The position numbers and the translations under genes were made by a program. The notes below the pieces were generated by a model, which searched no databases, was not told where the DNA came from, and was given only the letters and a program-made list of their open reading frames with translations. From Conus ventricosus (lineage: Eukaryota > Mollusca > Gastropoda > Neogastropoda > Conidae), in assembly GCA_018398815.1 (NCBI GenBank), contig CM031601.1, positions 20,152,881 through 20,216,880 on the forward strand: 64,000 nt of DNA, in the 5' to 3' direction. Within the stretch, counting starts at the first letter, position 1, and the number at the start of each line of letters is the position of its first letter. Shown here in pieces: positions 34,951-46,707 of this stretch.

Positions 34951-35029
34951 GTGAACGCGTCGTGCTCGTCCAGCAGTCAGTGGAAGAATGTGTGGGTTAA
35001 CCTAGTCATGTGAGGCGACGTAAGCCTAC

Positions 35030-36060
35030 GCTTAATTGTAACCCCCTCGCTGATTGGCCGGGTTTGGAAAACGGCCCATCACGTGATAGTGTTGACGGCA
35101 AAGAGGTTTCGAGAAGGCTGATGTAATATGTTGTAAAGGGGGGCAGCTGGGGGGGAGGGAGTGGGGTGAAGGGGAGGGGAAAGAGGGTAGCGAGGAGGTG
35201 TGGCGGTATGAATTTTTGGCCTCACAGTTTGTCAGCAGGCTGAGCGCCCGGCTAACTTAAAACGCAGACACTATTTATTATAGATGACTGTACAGCAGAA
35301 AGAAACACTTGTCAAACCTAGCTTTAAAGTGGAAGACATGCAGAGAACTAATAAATAGGGGTGTGGTGTGGGGTTTTGTGTGTGTGGTGTGTGTGTGTGT
35401 GTGTGTGTGCCCCATAGCACGTATTTGTGAAACCAGAACACGAAGTTATGCTCCGAGAAAAGTCTCTCCTCCGTTCTAAATGGAAATATTATTTAAACCC
35501 ACACGTTGCTCTGAGGACAACTTGACCTTAACGGCTTTGGGCTGGCCTCTCTCTTGCTGACAACCCCAACGCTGTAATCAACACGCCACTGTAAGTAATC
35601 GGATAGCCTAGCGCACCGCCGTTAATGGGCGCGTTCGGGCCCACAGCTGCTTTTCCCCTACTTTAAACTCTAGGGCGTTTTTCAGACCACGGCTACTTTC
35701 CCCTACGTTACTCTCTGAAAACTTTAGTAAATTAGTATGAAAACGAATAACCCACACAGTAATGTCGGGTTGTAGATAATCGTTATTTTTGGTTACTTGG
35801 TCAGAGAACAGGAAAAGGCGGCTTTAGGTCACTTTCGCCCGAAAACTGGTTGATCGCGAAAGTGAGCCAGGATTGGCAAAATACTGTTCGCTCCCCCCGC
35901 CCCTCACCCCTCGCGGGCGCGCGCCCCTGCTGCTGCTTCCGCCACTGCGGGCCAACTGCTTGTTGTCTCCCCTCTGAACTTTCTCGGCTTTCCTTGTGGG
36001 CTTTTTTTTCGCTGTGGGGATGGTGTTATTGGGAGATGGGTCATTCATGAGACAAAAATG
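35030..36060. other. GC-richer, promoter-like stretch, no gene recognised
   Basis: Contains GATTGGCC (inverted CCAAT) near 35051, an ATCACGTGAT E-box near 35079, a (TG)n at 35362-35410, and a CpG-rich cluster with GCGGGCGCGCGCC around 35910-35930. No adjacent first exon can be supported. Confidence 0.35.
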
Positions 36061-36900
36061 CAACCAGTTTTTTTTTTTTGTTTTTTTCCCGGGTCCGCTA
36101 CTTTGTCATTCTTGCATCCTTTTTCGACCTTCATTTCGGGGATGGCCCTGGGGGGCATGGGGACCTTTGTGAGGGGGAGGGGGGGGGGGAGGGAGAATCT
36201 GAAACAAAGCAAAAATGAGTCCTTCACTGTCGACACGGGTTCTGGGGTGGATGTTGCGTTCTCTCTCTCTCTCTCTCTCTCCCCCTCTCCCCCCTCTCTC
36301 TCTCTCTCCTCTCTTTGGCCACACAGGCACATGGATATGCAGACGATGGGCGCGGGGCGCGCTCATACAAACACACACCACGTTCACGTAAACGCGCACG
36401 CACGCACATACACCACACACCATACACCCCCACACACACGCGCGCGCCTTTGGACAGGTACCTTTTGCATGTATTCTTGCCTCAGACATTTTTCCTTTGC
36501 CCCCTTTCGTTAGCCTAAACTTTTGTTGTTAAGGTTGAGCGTTTGGGGGCTTGTTGTGCGGACAAAGTATCCGGAACATGTCATTGAGCAAAAACAGACC
36601 CAGACAATCCAGATACGGCTCACGCGGATCTGCCCCCCCCCCTCCTCCCCCCCCCCCATTAATCATGTACGGGTGTTCACACCATCGCTCACCCTCGTCA
36701 GTGTTTGCACGGGGGCACCCTCACCGTGGTGGAATTTTGTGACGGGGATGGAATCATGGGGTGGGTGGGGGGAGGGGGTGAGAGGTGTTCAAAAACAAAA
36801 CCAATGGGAGGAAACCAAGCCACCCGGGTTGGTGAGGGTGGTGGGTGGTGGTGGCTGTGTGGGCTGTGTGTGTGGGGGGGGGGGGGGGGGGGGGTGGTAT
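36061..36900. repeat. Simple-sequence cluster: T-run, G-rich, (CT)n, (CA)n and poly(G)
   Basis: T-run 36067-36088, G-rich 36172-36192, CT 36259-36315, CA/CG 36370-36446 and poly(G) 36874-36894. All open frames over it are simple-sequence translation. Confidence 0.85.
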
Positions 36901-37393
36901 TCACATGTTTTTAAAAACCATTAATTCGATTGGTTTGTTTTGCCGATGTTAAAAATTGATAATGCTTTGTGACTTTTTGGATCCAAGTTGCTCTTTTTTC
37001 TTTTTTTTCTTTTTTTTTTTTTTTTTAAAGTTAAGCATATCAATCGTTAAAATGAATCGATTGTATGAAAAAATTATTTTTGTATTCCCTCAAAGATGCT
37101 GTTGCGTCTTTACCCGCTTGCAATGGTCAAGGAGTTTTTGTTTTTCTTTTACATATTTAACATACTTCTGATGTGTGTAATCCATACAACTCGTATATTT
37201 TTCAATTTTTATTTTTGTCATTGTTTGTTTTGCGTATCACACCAAGGATAGGGTACTTTAAAATGTATTGTATGAGCAATCATTGTTATATAAGCTGGCT
37301 TTTTGGAAGAGCTGGGTTCCTTTCTTATTTCTGATCATTTGGGCCTACTTTGCTTAAGTTCTGTATAATGAAACAATTATTCACTGAATCGTC
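36901..37393. other. Unassigned AT-rich flank upstream of the Tx1-like LINE
   Basis: T-rich 36993-37026, otherwise featureless. It may include a remnant LINE 5' end but no ORF1 motif is visible. Confidence 0.45.
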
Positions 37394-40300
37394 ATGGATA
37401 GCATAACAATTGCTTCTTTAAAATTTGTCAAGGGCTCGGTGATTTACATAAACGTAGGGACGTATTTCACTATTTAAAACAGAAAAAATATTCGATATAT
37501 TGTTTACAGGATACCCATTTTACTAATAAACTAGAGAAGTATGTAACGCAGAATGGGGATATCAAATGCTTATTTGCCTCGTTTCGTTCAAATCCAGAGG
37601 TGTAGCGTATTGTTTTCGAAAATTTTGAATTCAAAATTACAGACGTACAACGAGACGAAAACGGAAACTTCATAATTGTAGCATTTAGTTCATTTGAAAA
37701 ACAGTTTCTCTTATTTAATGGGGTACGGGCCTATAAAGATAATCCACCTATTTACAAATTCACTTAAAGAAACATAAAGAGCACAATACTAATAATATTT
37801 TTGCTGTGGTGATTGGAACATCACAATGGATCCACACTAGATTGTTATAATTATGTTCAAGATAATAATCCAAAAGCAAGAGAAAACTCATAAACATGAG
37901 GGAAGAAATAGGATTGGCAGTATATGGAGGGAAGACAATCCGGACTGTAGGAGATATACCTGGCAAAACGAACTCCACTTAAATAAAGCCGACTAGACTT
38001 CTTCTATTGTCTGATTATCTTTATATTTTTTCCATGAAAAATCGGGACTTTGGGAACCAGGCTATCGGTCTGACCATTCGAGGTTACATTATGCTTGAAT
38101 TTGGGTAAAAGTGAAAAATTAAAAGGGATTCTGGAAATTTAATGTATCTCTGTTAAAGATAAGCAATAGTAGACGAAATTAATAAGTTAATTCTGGATGT
38201 TATAAAAGAAACGCAGTTGATCAATCACGATACAAGATCAATCTATTGTCTGAGTTAATAAAATCTGGACTCAAATTCAAGATTTCAGATAAAATTTTTT
38301 GGATTTTCTGTTGATGAAAATTCGAGGGAAATCAATAGTTTACGCCACAATGAAAAAAAAAAACAGCAACAGAAAAAGAGAACAAGATTTTAAACGCATT
38401 GAAAATCTTAAAAACTTGAGAATAAAACAGAAATTGAAATAAGAATAATTGAAGAAAAAAAACAAGAACTAAGAGAAAATCAGGAACAAAAAATGGAAGG
38501 TGTATTATTAAGATCAAAAGCGAGATGGATTGCAGATGGTGAAAAAATATTTAAAATACTTTTGCAAACCTTGAAAAGAGAAACTATATTAATAAACAAA
38601 TGACTAAACTATGACTAAAGATGATGAAATAATAAACGAACAAAAAGATATTTTGAAGGAGGTTAAAACATTTTACGAAAATTTATACAAGAAAAAGATA
38701 ACTGAAAGTGTGAAATCGGAAAACTTGTTAAAAAAATTCCACAGTTATCTGAAGATGAGAAAAAAAAAAATTGGGAAGGAGAAATCACCATAGAGGAAGC
38801 AAGCGAAGCTTTAAAAAATATGAAGCATGGTAAAAGCCCAGGGACAGACGGCTTCGGCCGAATTCTTAAAATTTTTTTGGAAAACACGGGCCCACTGGTT
38901 TTTAAATCTGTAAATGATCTACAAAGACGGAGAATTTTCAACAACACAGAAGCAGGGCTAATTATTTGCATACCAAAAGGTGATAAACCCAAGAATATAT
39001 AAAAAAATTGGCGTCCCTATTTCCCTCCTAAATGTAATATAACAAAATACTTCCTCATGTATTTCAAAAAGAATAAGAAATGTTTTACCATCTCTCATCA
39101 GTGAGGATCAAACAGGTTTCATGGCTAATAGATTTATGGCCCACAACATTAGACTAATTTATGATTTGATTAATTATTTAAAAGCGAAAGACCTTCCTGG
39201 ACTATTGCTCTGTAAGACTTTGAAAAAGCCTTCGACTCACTCAATTGGGATTTATGTTGAACGTTCTAAGGCTTCGGGTTTTTTGGGGAGAGTATATGTC
39301 ACTGGATAGAAAACATTCTAAAGGATATTAAATCAACTGTTATTGTAAATGGTCAGGCTGCTAAATGGTTTAAATAGAAAGAGGATGCAGACAGGGAGAC
39401 CCTATAATCTCCTTTCTTATTCATTATATGCGCAGAAATTTTAGCCATAATGATAAAGGAAACAAGAAGAAAAGGTTATAAAAATAAATGATGTAGAACA
39501 CAAAATATCCCAGTTTGCTGATACACCAATTAGTAAACAATGGTGGGCAAAAGTTTTTGAACAGTCTTTTGATCTCCTTACCACTTTTGGAAGAGTTTTA
39601 GGACTCCTCATGAACACGAAAAAACGCAAGCAAAAATGGTAGGATGTCATAAAAACTCCAAGAAAAAATATTGTCCTCATCTAAAAACATATGGAACCCT
39701 TCCAATTCAAAATACTCGGTGTTTGGTTACTCAAGACTTGAAAGAAGTGAAAACATGAATTATACGATAAATTTTTGGAAATAAAATATTATTCAAAATT
39801 TGGTCCAAAGAAGTATAACCCCAGTGGAAGAGTTGCGTTCCAAGTCCCCTCATTCTGTCTAAGCTCAACACCTTTGGATTTGTTTTCCCAACCCACCTGA
39901 CCACTTAATTCAAAACTTCAAAAGATGTGTTTTAACTTTGTGTGGGAATGGTAAACAAGATAGAATAAGCAGGAAAACAACAAATTTAAAAACTATAAAA
40001 CAAGGGGGCTTAAATATACCTACAACAAAAAATACATTAATGCTTTGAAACTTTTATGGATAAAAAACTTAAAATCACAAAATCACAAAATGGAAGAGCA
40101 TTGTTTTGAAAATAACCATTCATCGAAAAAATTGAAAAATGGACCAGCATTTTGGGACAGGGTAACATGAGCTCTAATTTGTTTTGGAGACACACCTTTA
40201 TAGCCTATAGGGAAATTTTGTCTTTGCGTGACACCACAAACATTAAATGAACTTACTGAACCTATTTTTTATAACGACAAGGTAAAAACAGGAAATGAGA

Positions 40301-41438
40301 TAATTAAACAAAAGAAATTAAATTGAGAAAGGAAAGTATGCAAAACACCCTTTTTGAAGGAAAATGGACAATTCATGAACTTTGAAGATTCATGACCAAT
40401 GATGATTATACCCTAAATTTTGTCTCATACTGTGGATGGGTTTCCTCAATGAAAGAATTTTATAAAGAAAACTGGAATAAAACCTGATAATATTAATACA
40501 AACACAATTCAGAACATGCCAAGGGCTTTAATAATTTTTATGAAAGAAGCAAAAGGAGCTAAACGATACTATGAAATTTTTACTCAAGAGGGGCGTAACC
40601 CAAACTGTTGCTCTCAAAGGGTTTCGAAAACTTAATTCTGAAGTTTCTTGGAATAAAGTATTTACACACGTCCACAAAATTTAAAGATGTAAATGAAATG
40701 GCTTCAAATTGAATTAATCACAGAATTATTGGCACAAATATTGTTTAAAATGCCATGGGCCTGACAAACACGACGAACTGCACATTCTGCAATGAAAGGA
40801 GAGATTCAGTCCAACACTTTTTATGGATGTGCAATTACGTGCAAATTTTTTTTGGGAAAAAGGTTGAACATTTATTAACGAAAAATGCCGAAATTCGTTT
40901 AACCCTTAAAATAACACGCGATATTGTTTATCTTTGGAGTCGATAAACATATGCAAACAAGATAATTTTTGACTTTATTATTATGGTTGCTAAATCTTAT
41001 ATTTATAGTGTAAGATCGAAAGACGTAGGCCCAAATGCTTCAGTTTTCAGAGCCAGCTGAACAGCAATTCAAAATCGAACTCTATAATGCAAAGTCAACA
41101 ATGATCAAAACAGGTTGGGTGCTGAATTTTGGGACAATCATGCCGGGTTTTTTTACACAAATACTTAAAAAAATCGATAAACAACAACAAAATCTCAATC
41201 TAATACGCATCTCCGTAATCCCAGATCCATTTTCTCAAGTGTTTTTTTTTTTTTTCTTTTCTCCTTTTTTTCAATTCTCATGATGTTTGAATTGAATGTT
41301 TTTGAATGCATTTGAAGCAACATACTTTTTTTATGCATTGATATATTATCCGTAAGCTCTTTCTGTAGTGGAAAATGTATATGTCAAATGTGTATGATAT
41401 ATATCAGGAGAATTAAAAAAAAAAAAAAAAAAAAAAAA
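37394..41438 (+). mobile_element. Tx1/L1-like LINE: complete ORF2 span with poly(A) tail (many frameshifts)
   Basis: ORF2 can be followed from about 37394. NCFFKICQGLGDLHKRRDVF and YSIYCLQDTHF (to about 37520) are the endonuclease start with the QDTH motif. GDWNITMDP (about 37810-37835), NNPKARE (about 37866), SIWREDNPDCRRYTWQNEL (about 37920-37977) and GYRSDHS (about 38063) complete it. The RT has KHGKSPGTDGFG (38823-38858), CIPKGDKPKNI, EDQTGF (about 39105), an RP.LLL..DFEKAFDS block (about 39195-39240), a RGCRQGDP block (about 39375-39400) and SQFADT at 39511-39525, where the second Asp of the catalytic pair is missing. The C-terminus has CTFCNERRDSVQHFLWMC (40783-40836). About 26 A (41413-41438) end the element. 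ORF1 is absent. Confidence 0.9.
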
Positions 41439-41997
41439 AGTCATTTCTAGATTTTTTTCTTTGTGCTTTTGCATGTCAACTAGTCAAATTTTTTGGGAAA
41501 CATGTATACAATAAGTGGTGAAATCAGATGGGTAAATGTGTGTGAGATATAATTGTTGCGAGAACGAGAAGAGAGAGGCAACACTGCCCACAACACCACA
41601 TGCATTCCTAAACAGGGAAACTACAGAAGAAGATGGAATGGTTGAGGGGCTGTGGAGCGAGTGGCAAAAGTGCACAAGCTTTCCCTCATTCTGTTCGGAT
41701 GGGTGGACTGATAAAATGGAAGGGCAGACTCGGAGACTGACTGAAAGATGGACAACAGAAGCATGGATATACTACTGTTTGAAAATTCAATGAAACAAAA
41801 GGAAAAAAAGATGTGCAAATAAGGTGCGACAGATGTTCGTTAAAAGATATACTATGGATTTATTGAGTGAGAATCAACCAGGGAAAGGAAGACAAAGTGT
41901 GCACGCGTGCACGAGCGAAAACACACACACACACACACTAACAGAAAGGATAGAATACTGGCCAAGAAAACAGTGTCTATAAGCAAAATAAAGTCAA
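41439..41997. other. Unassigned sequence with a short (CA)n
   Basis: CA run at 41920-41938. An 85-codon frame at 41536-41793 has no recognisable domain. Confidence 0.5.
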
Positions 41998-43240
41998 ACA
42001 TGGCAAGCTAAAGATATTCATGGCAAACTATAGACAATCATGGCACACTAAAGACAATCATGGCAAATTTCTGACAAACATGGCAAACTAAAGACACTCA
42101 TGGAAAACGAAAGACACTTATGGCAAACGAAAGACACTTATGGCAAATGAAAACACTTAATGGCAAACGAAAGACACTCACGGCAAACGAAAGACACTTA
42201 TGGCAAACTAAAGACAATCGTGGCAAATAAAAGACACTCATGGCAAACTAAAGACACTCATGGCTAATGAAAGACACTTATGGCAAACTAAAGACACTCA
42301 TGGCAAATGAAAGACACATTATGGCAAACTAAAGACAATCGTGGCAAATGAAAGACACTCGTGACAAACTAAAGACACTCATGGCAAATGAAAGACACTT
42401 ATGGCAAACTAAAGACACTCATGGCAAATGAAAGACACTTATGGCAAACGAAGGACACTCATGGCAAATGAAAGACACTTATGGCAAACGAAAGACACTC
42501 ATGGCAAACGAAAGACACTTATGGCAAACTAAAGACACTCATGGCAAATGAAAGACACTTATAGCAAACTAAAGACACTCATGGCAAATGAAAGACACTC
42601 ATGGCAAATGAAAGACACTTATGGCAAACTAAAGACACTCATGGCAAATGAAAGACACTTATGGCAAACTAAAGACAATCGTGGCAAATGAAAGACACTC
42701 ATGGCAAACTAAAGACACTCATGGCAAATGAAAGACACTTATGGCAAATGAAAGACACTCATGGCAAACGAAAGACACATATGGCAAATGAAAGACACTC
42801 ATGGCAAATGAAAGACACTCATGGCAAACTAAAGACAATCGTGGCACACTAAAGACAATCGTGGCAAACACTGGACAAACCGTGGCACACTAAAGACAAT
42901 CGTGCAAACTTCGGACAAACATGGCAAACTGAAGACACTCATAGAAAACTAAAGACAATCATGGCACACTAAAGACAACCATGGCAAACTCTGGACAAAC
43001 ATGGCAAACTAAAGACATCACGGCAAATTGAAGGCAATCATGGTAAATTAAAGAAAATCATGGGTAACTAAGGACAATCATGGTAAACTAAATACAATCA
43101 AGGTAAACTAAAGAAAATCATGGGCACCTAAAGGACGAACATAGCAAACTAAGGACAATCATGGTAAACTAAAGACAATCATGGTAAACTAAACACAACC
43201 ATGAGTGACTAAGGGCAGACATGGCAAACTAAAGCCAATC
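41998..43240. repeat. 20-bp minisatellite with 40-bp dimeric higher-order period
   Basis: About 60 copies of ATGGCAAACTAAAGACACTC and its variant ATGGCAAATGAAAGACACTT. In the centre (about 42230-42830) the two variants often alternate, giving a 40-bp period. Toward both ends the units diverge (GACAATC, CTGGACAAAC, GGTAAACTAAA). The period is not a multiple of 3, so it is unlikely to encode a protein repeat. Confidence 0.97.
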
Positions 43241-43770
43241 ACTAGGATGGAGACAACAAAGGCATTCACAGCTACAGGTAGCACTGACTGGAGTCCTGAG
43301 TTTGGTACATCCCGTCATGGCCATCACTCTGACAATCGCCATCTTTATCGGGACGACACACCTCAGGACTTGGACGTGTCACTGAAACAGGTGATGGTAC
43401 TGTGGGTAAGCGGATTTCCAAAGTTTGCATCTTGTTCTTCGACACAAATACATACAGAGATAATAACTGGGATTTCCTCTTTTGGCTTTGGTGATCACAG
43501 TTGATTGTAAAATAGATGTATCATTCAATTTGAGACTGCAGTTACACAATTGTCATGGAAGTCAGGAAAATGATCTACTTGGAAAAAAAAAGTCACAAGT
43601 CTTTAGAAACATAACTAACAGATATATTTTAACAGATACATTTTAGAGGTATGATTTCCTTCTTGCCAAGACAACAAGTGCACTGCAAAACAAATCTCAA
43701 ACAGGTTAAAAAAACAAAACAAAACAACCTTCCTCCCCACTTTTTCATTTATCAAGAACCGTTTAATGAC
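43241..43770. other. Unassigned sequence downstream of the minisatellite
   Basis: A possible plus-strand exon-like window (43277-43404) followed by GTAAGC was noted but is not supported by any domain. Confidence 0.4.
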
Positions 43771-44990
43771 TCACTTGCTTGTCAGCTCTGTCTGAGCCAC
43801 TCCTATGCTGAGTGTAGGACTGCACTGCACAAGGTTAGTACATGATCCGGGTGATGTCTTGAAGACCCTTGGATCTGACTTCTTTCCTGTTTGTTTCGAC
43901 AGAGTGAGCAGTGGACTACAGATAAATGGGTCATTAACATGCCATGCAATGTACAAGATGTGGCCATCTTTCTGCGTGACGGAGTGCTCACCAGCACAGG
44001 GCTTTGCTGTCGTGACGTTGTCCGGTGCTGCGTTGACTGCTTTCATGAAATGTGCCACAAGCTCCCACTTGATTCGGTGCCAGGTCATGAAAAAGTGCAA
44101 TGAGAGGGGAAGAAAAAAGTCCATGTAAACCACATGCCCCTTGTTATGAAGTTTTCCCACCAGTGATGAGACAGTGTGATGAGCAACTGCCGTTGCTGTG
44201 GGGGTGTGGACTGCCTCTTTTCTCACAAACAGCTTCCAGTTCCACACTTGGGCCAGTCTTGGCGTTGGTCAACTCCCGTGCTTTCATACCCCAACGTGTG
44301 GGCTTTGCCAGGCATGTGTGTTAGTAGGCTTGTTCTACCCTTGAATGTGACCATCCTCTCATCTGCTGATAACTCTTTACATGGTTTAAATGTTTTTTAC
44401 CACAAAGGGAGTAGTTATTCAAACAGAGGTCTGATCGTGTGTGCTCTGTCACTGTCATTGTCATTGTCAGAAAGATGAAAGAAGGAAAGGATACTTAGAA
44501 ACCTGTCTTTAGACATGATGTTTCTGAACGCAGGCATCTCAGTAAACCCATTTATTGACCAGTAAAGTTCAAAATGAAGAGATCTCTTTGTGAGATCAAT
44601 CAGAAGTAAAACGGCCACATATGCTTTCATTTTATCAAAAGTAACATTTTATAGTTTTTCTTTATACATGAGTTAGTGCATGTATTTTACCCGCTCTTTT
44701 CTTTTCTTTGCCCAACATCAAAGAACCTAAACAACCCCCCTCCCCCCTCTGATATGTCATCTGGAAAATCCTGAGGGCAAAGTTTTCTTTGAATTTCTTC
44801 AACCAGTCATGACTGTAACCATGCGTCACAGACTCTGTATCACTGCAGAATCATCATCATTTCATCAGTATGGTGTTCATTATCATCATCGCCAATCACC
44901 ACTTCACCATCAATGTCCTCCCAAGGAAAGCCTAAAGACTCAAAATCTGGGTCACAAAGAAAATTTCCTCTAGGAAAGCTTTATTAACAC
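43771..44990 (-). pseudogene. piggyBac-type transposase relic
   Basis: Minus-strand frames follow the piggyBac order. The N-terminal acidic part is GFPWEDIDGEVVIGDDDNE (about 44880-44940). Then come MKAYVAVLLLIDL and LYWSINGFTEMPAFRNIMSK with DRFLSILSFFHLSDN (44630-44455), and HTIRPLFE. SADERMVTFKGRTS (about 44340-44375) contains the first catalytic Asp. HTVSSLVGKLHNKGHVVYMD (about 44120-44185) ends at the second Asp. HILYIAWHVNDPF (about 43915-43950) covers the third. Frameshifts occur near 44400 and 44270 and in the N-terminal region. The family cuts and pastes at TTAA; no flanking TIRs or TTAA pair could be assigned. The C-terminal Cys-rich domain is not seen. Confidence 0.82.
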
Positions 44991-45429
44991 TATGATTTGC
45001 CATTGTTGTGCTAGAGAAACGTCTGAGCTTGAGCAACACTTTAACAGTCGGCTTAGAAAGTGAACACCAGCACACGGCAGGCAGGAAAAGGAAGTTACCC
45101 TCCTGCAGTGGCAAACCTGACTATTGGTATGGCGCACTGATGTGCTTGGGGCATGCTAAGATCACATGGAAGGGAGTTCCAAAGCTAAGGACCATAGACA
45201 GAGAGAAATGGAAGCCATGAAATTTATGTTTGAAGCAAGTTTGCAAAAGAAACAGTGGGTTGAAAGCAGAGAGAGAAAACAAGGCGGCTGTGTGCAAGGT
45301 AGCTAGACAAAAGAGGTGAGCAAATGTTGGGGCTTACAATAAAAAACGAATCCAAGTCGGATTAATATAAATGGACAGTTTCAACTCCACTTCTCTCCCA
45401 TCCCAACGTCCACCTCACACACTCTCTAC
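44991..45429. other. Unassigned sequence
   Basis: No gene supported between the transposase relic and the candidate exon. Confidence 0.45.
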
Positions 45430-45601
45430 CTGCTTGGGGCACAAAGGTGGTGTTCATTTGCAGGACTCCCTGGTAGTTCTTCAGATCGGTGCGCACCACG
45501 ATGTCCCAGCCGCCTTGACTGCTGGGACCCACAGTCACCGGGTCCCCCTCCTGTCCCCCATCCATGCCCTGTGTCATGGCCGTCATCAGGCCGCCTTGGC
45601 T
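45430..45601 (-). CDS. Candidate host-gene exon (unidentified)
   Basis: On the minus strand a TGCTGACCTTGCAG acceptor is followed by a 172-bp open segment that ends CAAGCAG|GTAGAG, a good donor. The translation reads SQGGLMTAMTQGMDGGQEGD, then PVTVGPSSQGGWDIVVRTDL, then KNYQGVLQMNTTFVPQ. Exon length, both splice signals and an unbiased composition argue for a real exon, begun in phase 0 and ended in phase 1. I do not recognise the protein. The (ATC)n target tract of the neighbouring LINE lies in the intron immediately upstream of the acceptor. Confidence 0.55.
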
Positions 45602-45610
45602 CTGCAAGGT

Positions 45611-45704
45611 CAGCATTGTTATCTTCATCATCATCATCATTGTCATCATCATCATCAACATCGTCATCATCATCATTCATCATCATCACCATCATCATTA
45701 TTAT
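45611..45704. repeat. (ATC)n microsatellite, left half
   Basis: ATC/GTC/AAC trinucleotides. The matching tract resumes at 57801 beyond the LINE, so one tract appears split. Confidence 0.9.
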
Positions 45705-46707
45705 GGATTGGTGGAGATTTCAACTTACCAGATATTGATTGGCATGAAGATGCCATACTTGGTAATCAATACAATAAAAATATTAATTCTCAGTTTTTTG
45801 TGATACCACCAAAGACCTTGGATTTGTGCAGTCAGTTGAAATACCAACATGTGGTAAGGCATGCCTGGATTTATTGTTTACCAATTGTCCAGGCGCTTTA
45901 GGCAATCATGAATTAATTGCAGGCCTGGGTGATCATGACATAATTCTCTTAGAGAGCAACTTTCAACCCTTTCGAAGAAAACCCCCTGAATGTACCATCA
46001 GACTCTGGAACCAAGCAGACTTACCAAAATTACGCAGGGATACTCATGATTTTAGTCGTCTTTTTTTTGAGGTCTCATAGTGTTAAAGATAATGTCAATG
46101 ACCTTTGGAAGTGTATAAAAACTAACTTGGGATTTACTATGGATGACAACATACCTACTAAAATAACTTCAAGCAAGAACCACCAGCCATGGATTAATAC
46201 ATAAACTAAACGCTTGTTGAGAAGGAAACATCGTTTCTTTAAGAAATTGAAACTACACCCTAATTCAGAAAGATTACTGATTAGGTATAAACATATTAAG
46301 AGAAGGTGTCAGAGAGAATGTAGGCTTGCTCACTCCAATTATGTTAATTCAATGATTTCAGAAGGTGATCATCAAAACAAGAAATTATGGTCTTACATAA
46401 GGAGTAAGAGACAGGACAACATTGGGATTCCAGACCTGAGAAACAACCAGAATAACCAAATACAGGACCCTGAAGGGAAAGCAGAATTACAAAACACGCA
46501 GTTATGTTCGGTATTCTCAATCCCAAGCCTTAATATAACGTTAGAACTAAAGGATGATGATACACTCCCTGAAATCAAAACATCAAAGTAAACAAGGGCA
46601 TAGTATTTAATTACTGACCAACATCAATGAAAACAAAGCTACTGGTCCCTGATGGCGTTCCTTGCAAGCTCTTAAAATTATGTGCCAAAGAATTGAGTGA
46701 GTTATAC
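45705..46707 (+). mobile_element. Jockey/CR1-like LINE, 5' part: endonuclease and start of RT
   Basis: GGDFNLPDIDWHEDAILGNQ (about 45709-45768) is the endonuclease GDFN motif. A frameshift at about 45800 is followed by PTCGKACLDLLFTNCP and AGLGDHDIILLES (to about 45958), and then CTIRLWNQADLPKLRRDT. A linker with RRKHRFFKKLKLHPN, RECRLAHSNYVNSM and LWSYIRSKRQDNIGIPDL leads to a damaged K..GPDGVPCKLLK block (about 46632-46680), the start of the RT. The coding sequence stops at the LTR element (46708) and continues at 56150. TATAC (46703-46707) is the left target duplication. The 5' end is truncated at the (ATC)n. Confidence 0.88.

Noticed and set aside
41998..43240. CRISPR-like array or protein repeat
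   Set aside because: There are no spacers, the units are contiguous, and a 20-bp period shifts frame; it is a eukaryotic minisatellite.
43277..43404. Plus-strand exon ending at GTAAGC
   Set aside because: The acceptor is weak, there is no domain or partner exon, and it adjoins the decayed edge of the minisatellite.
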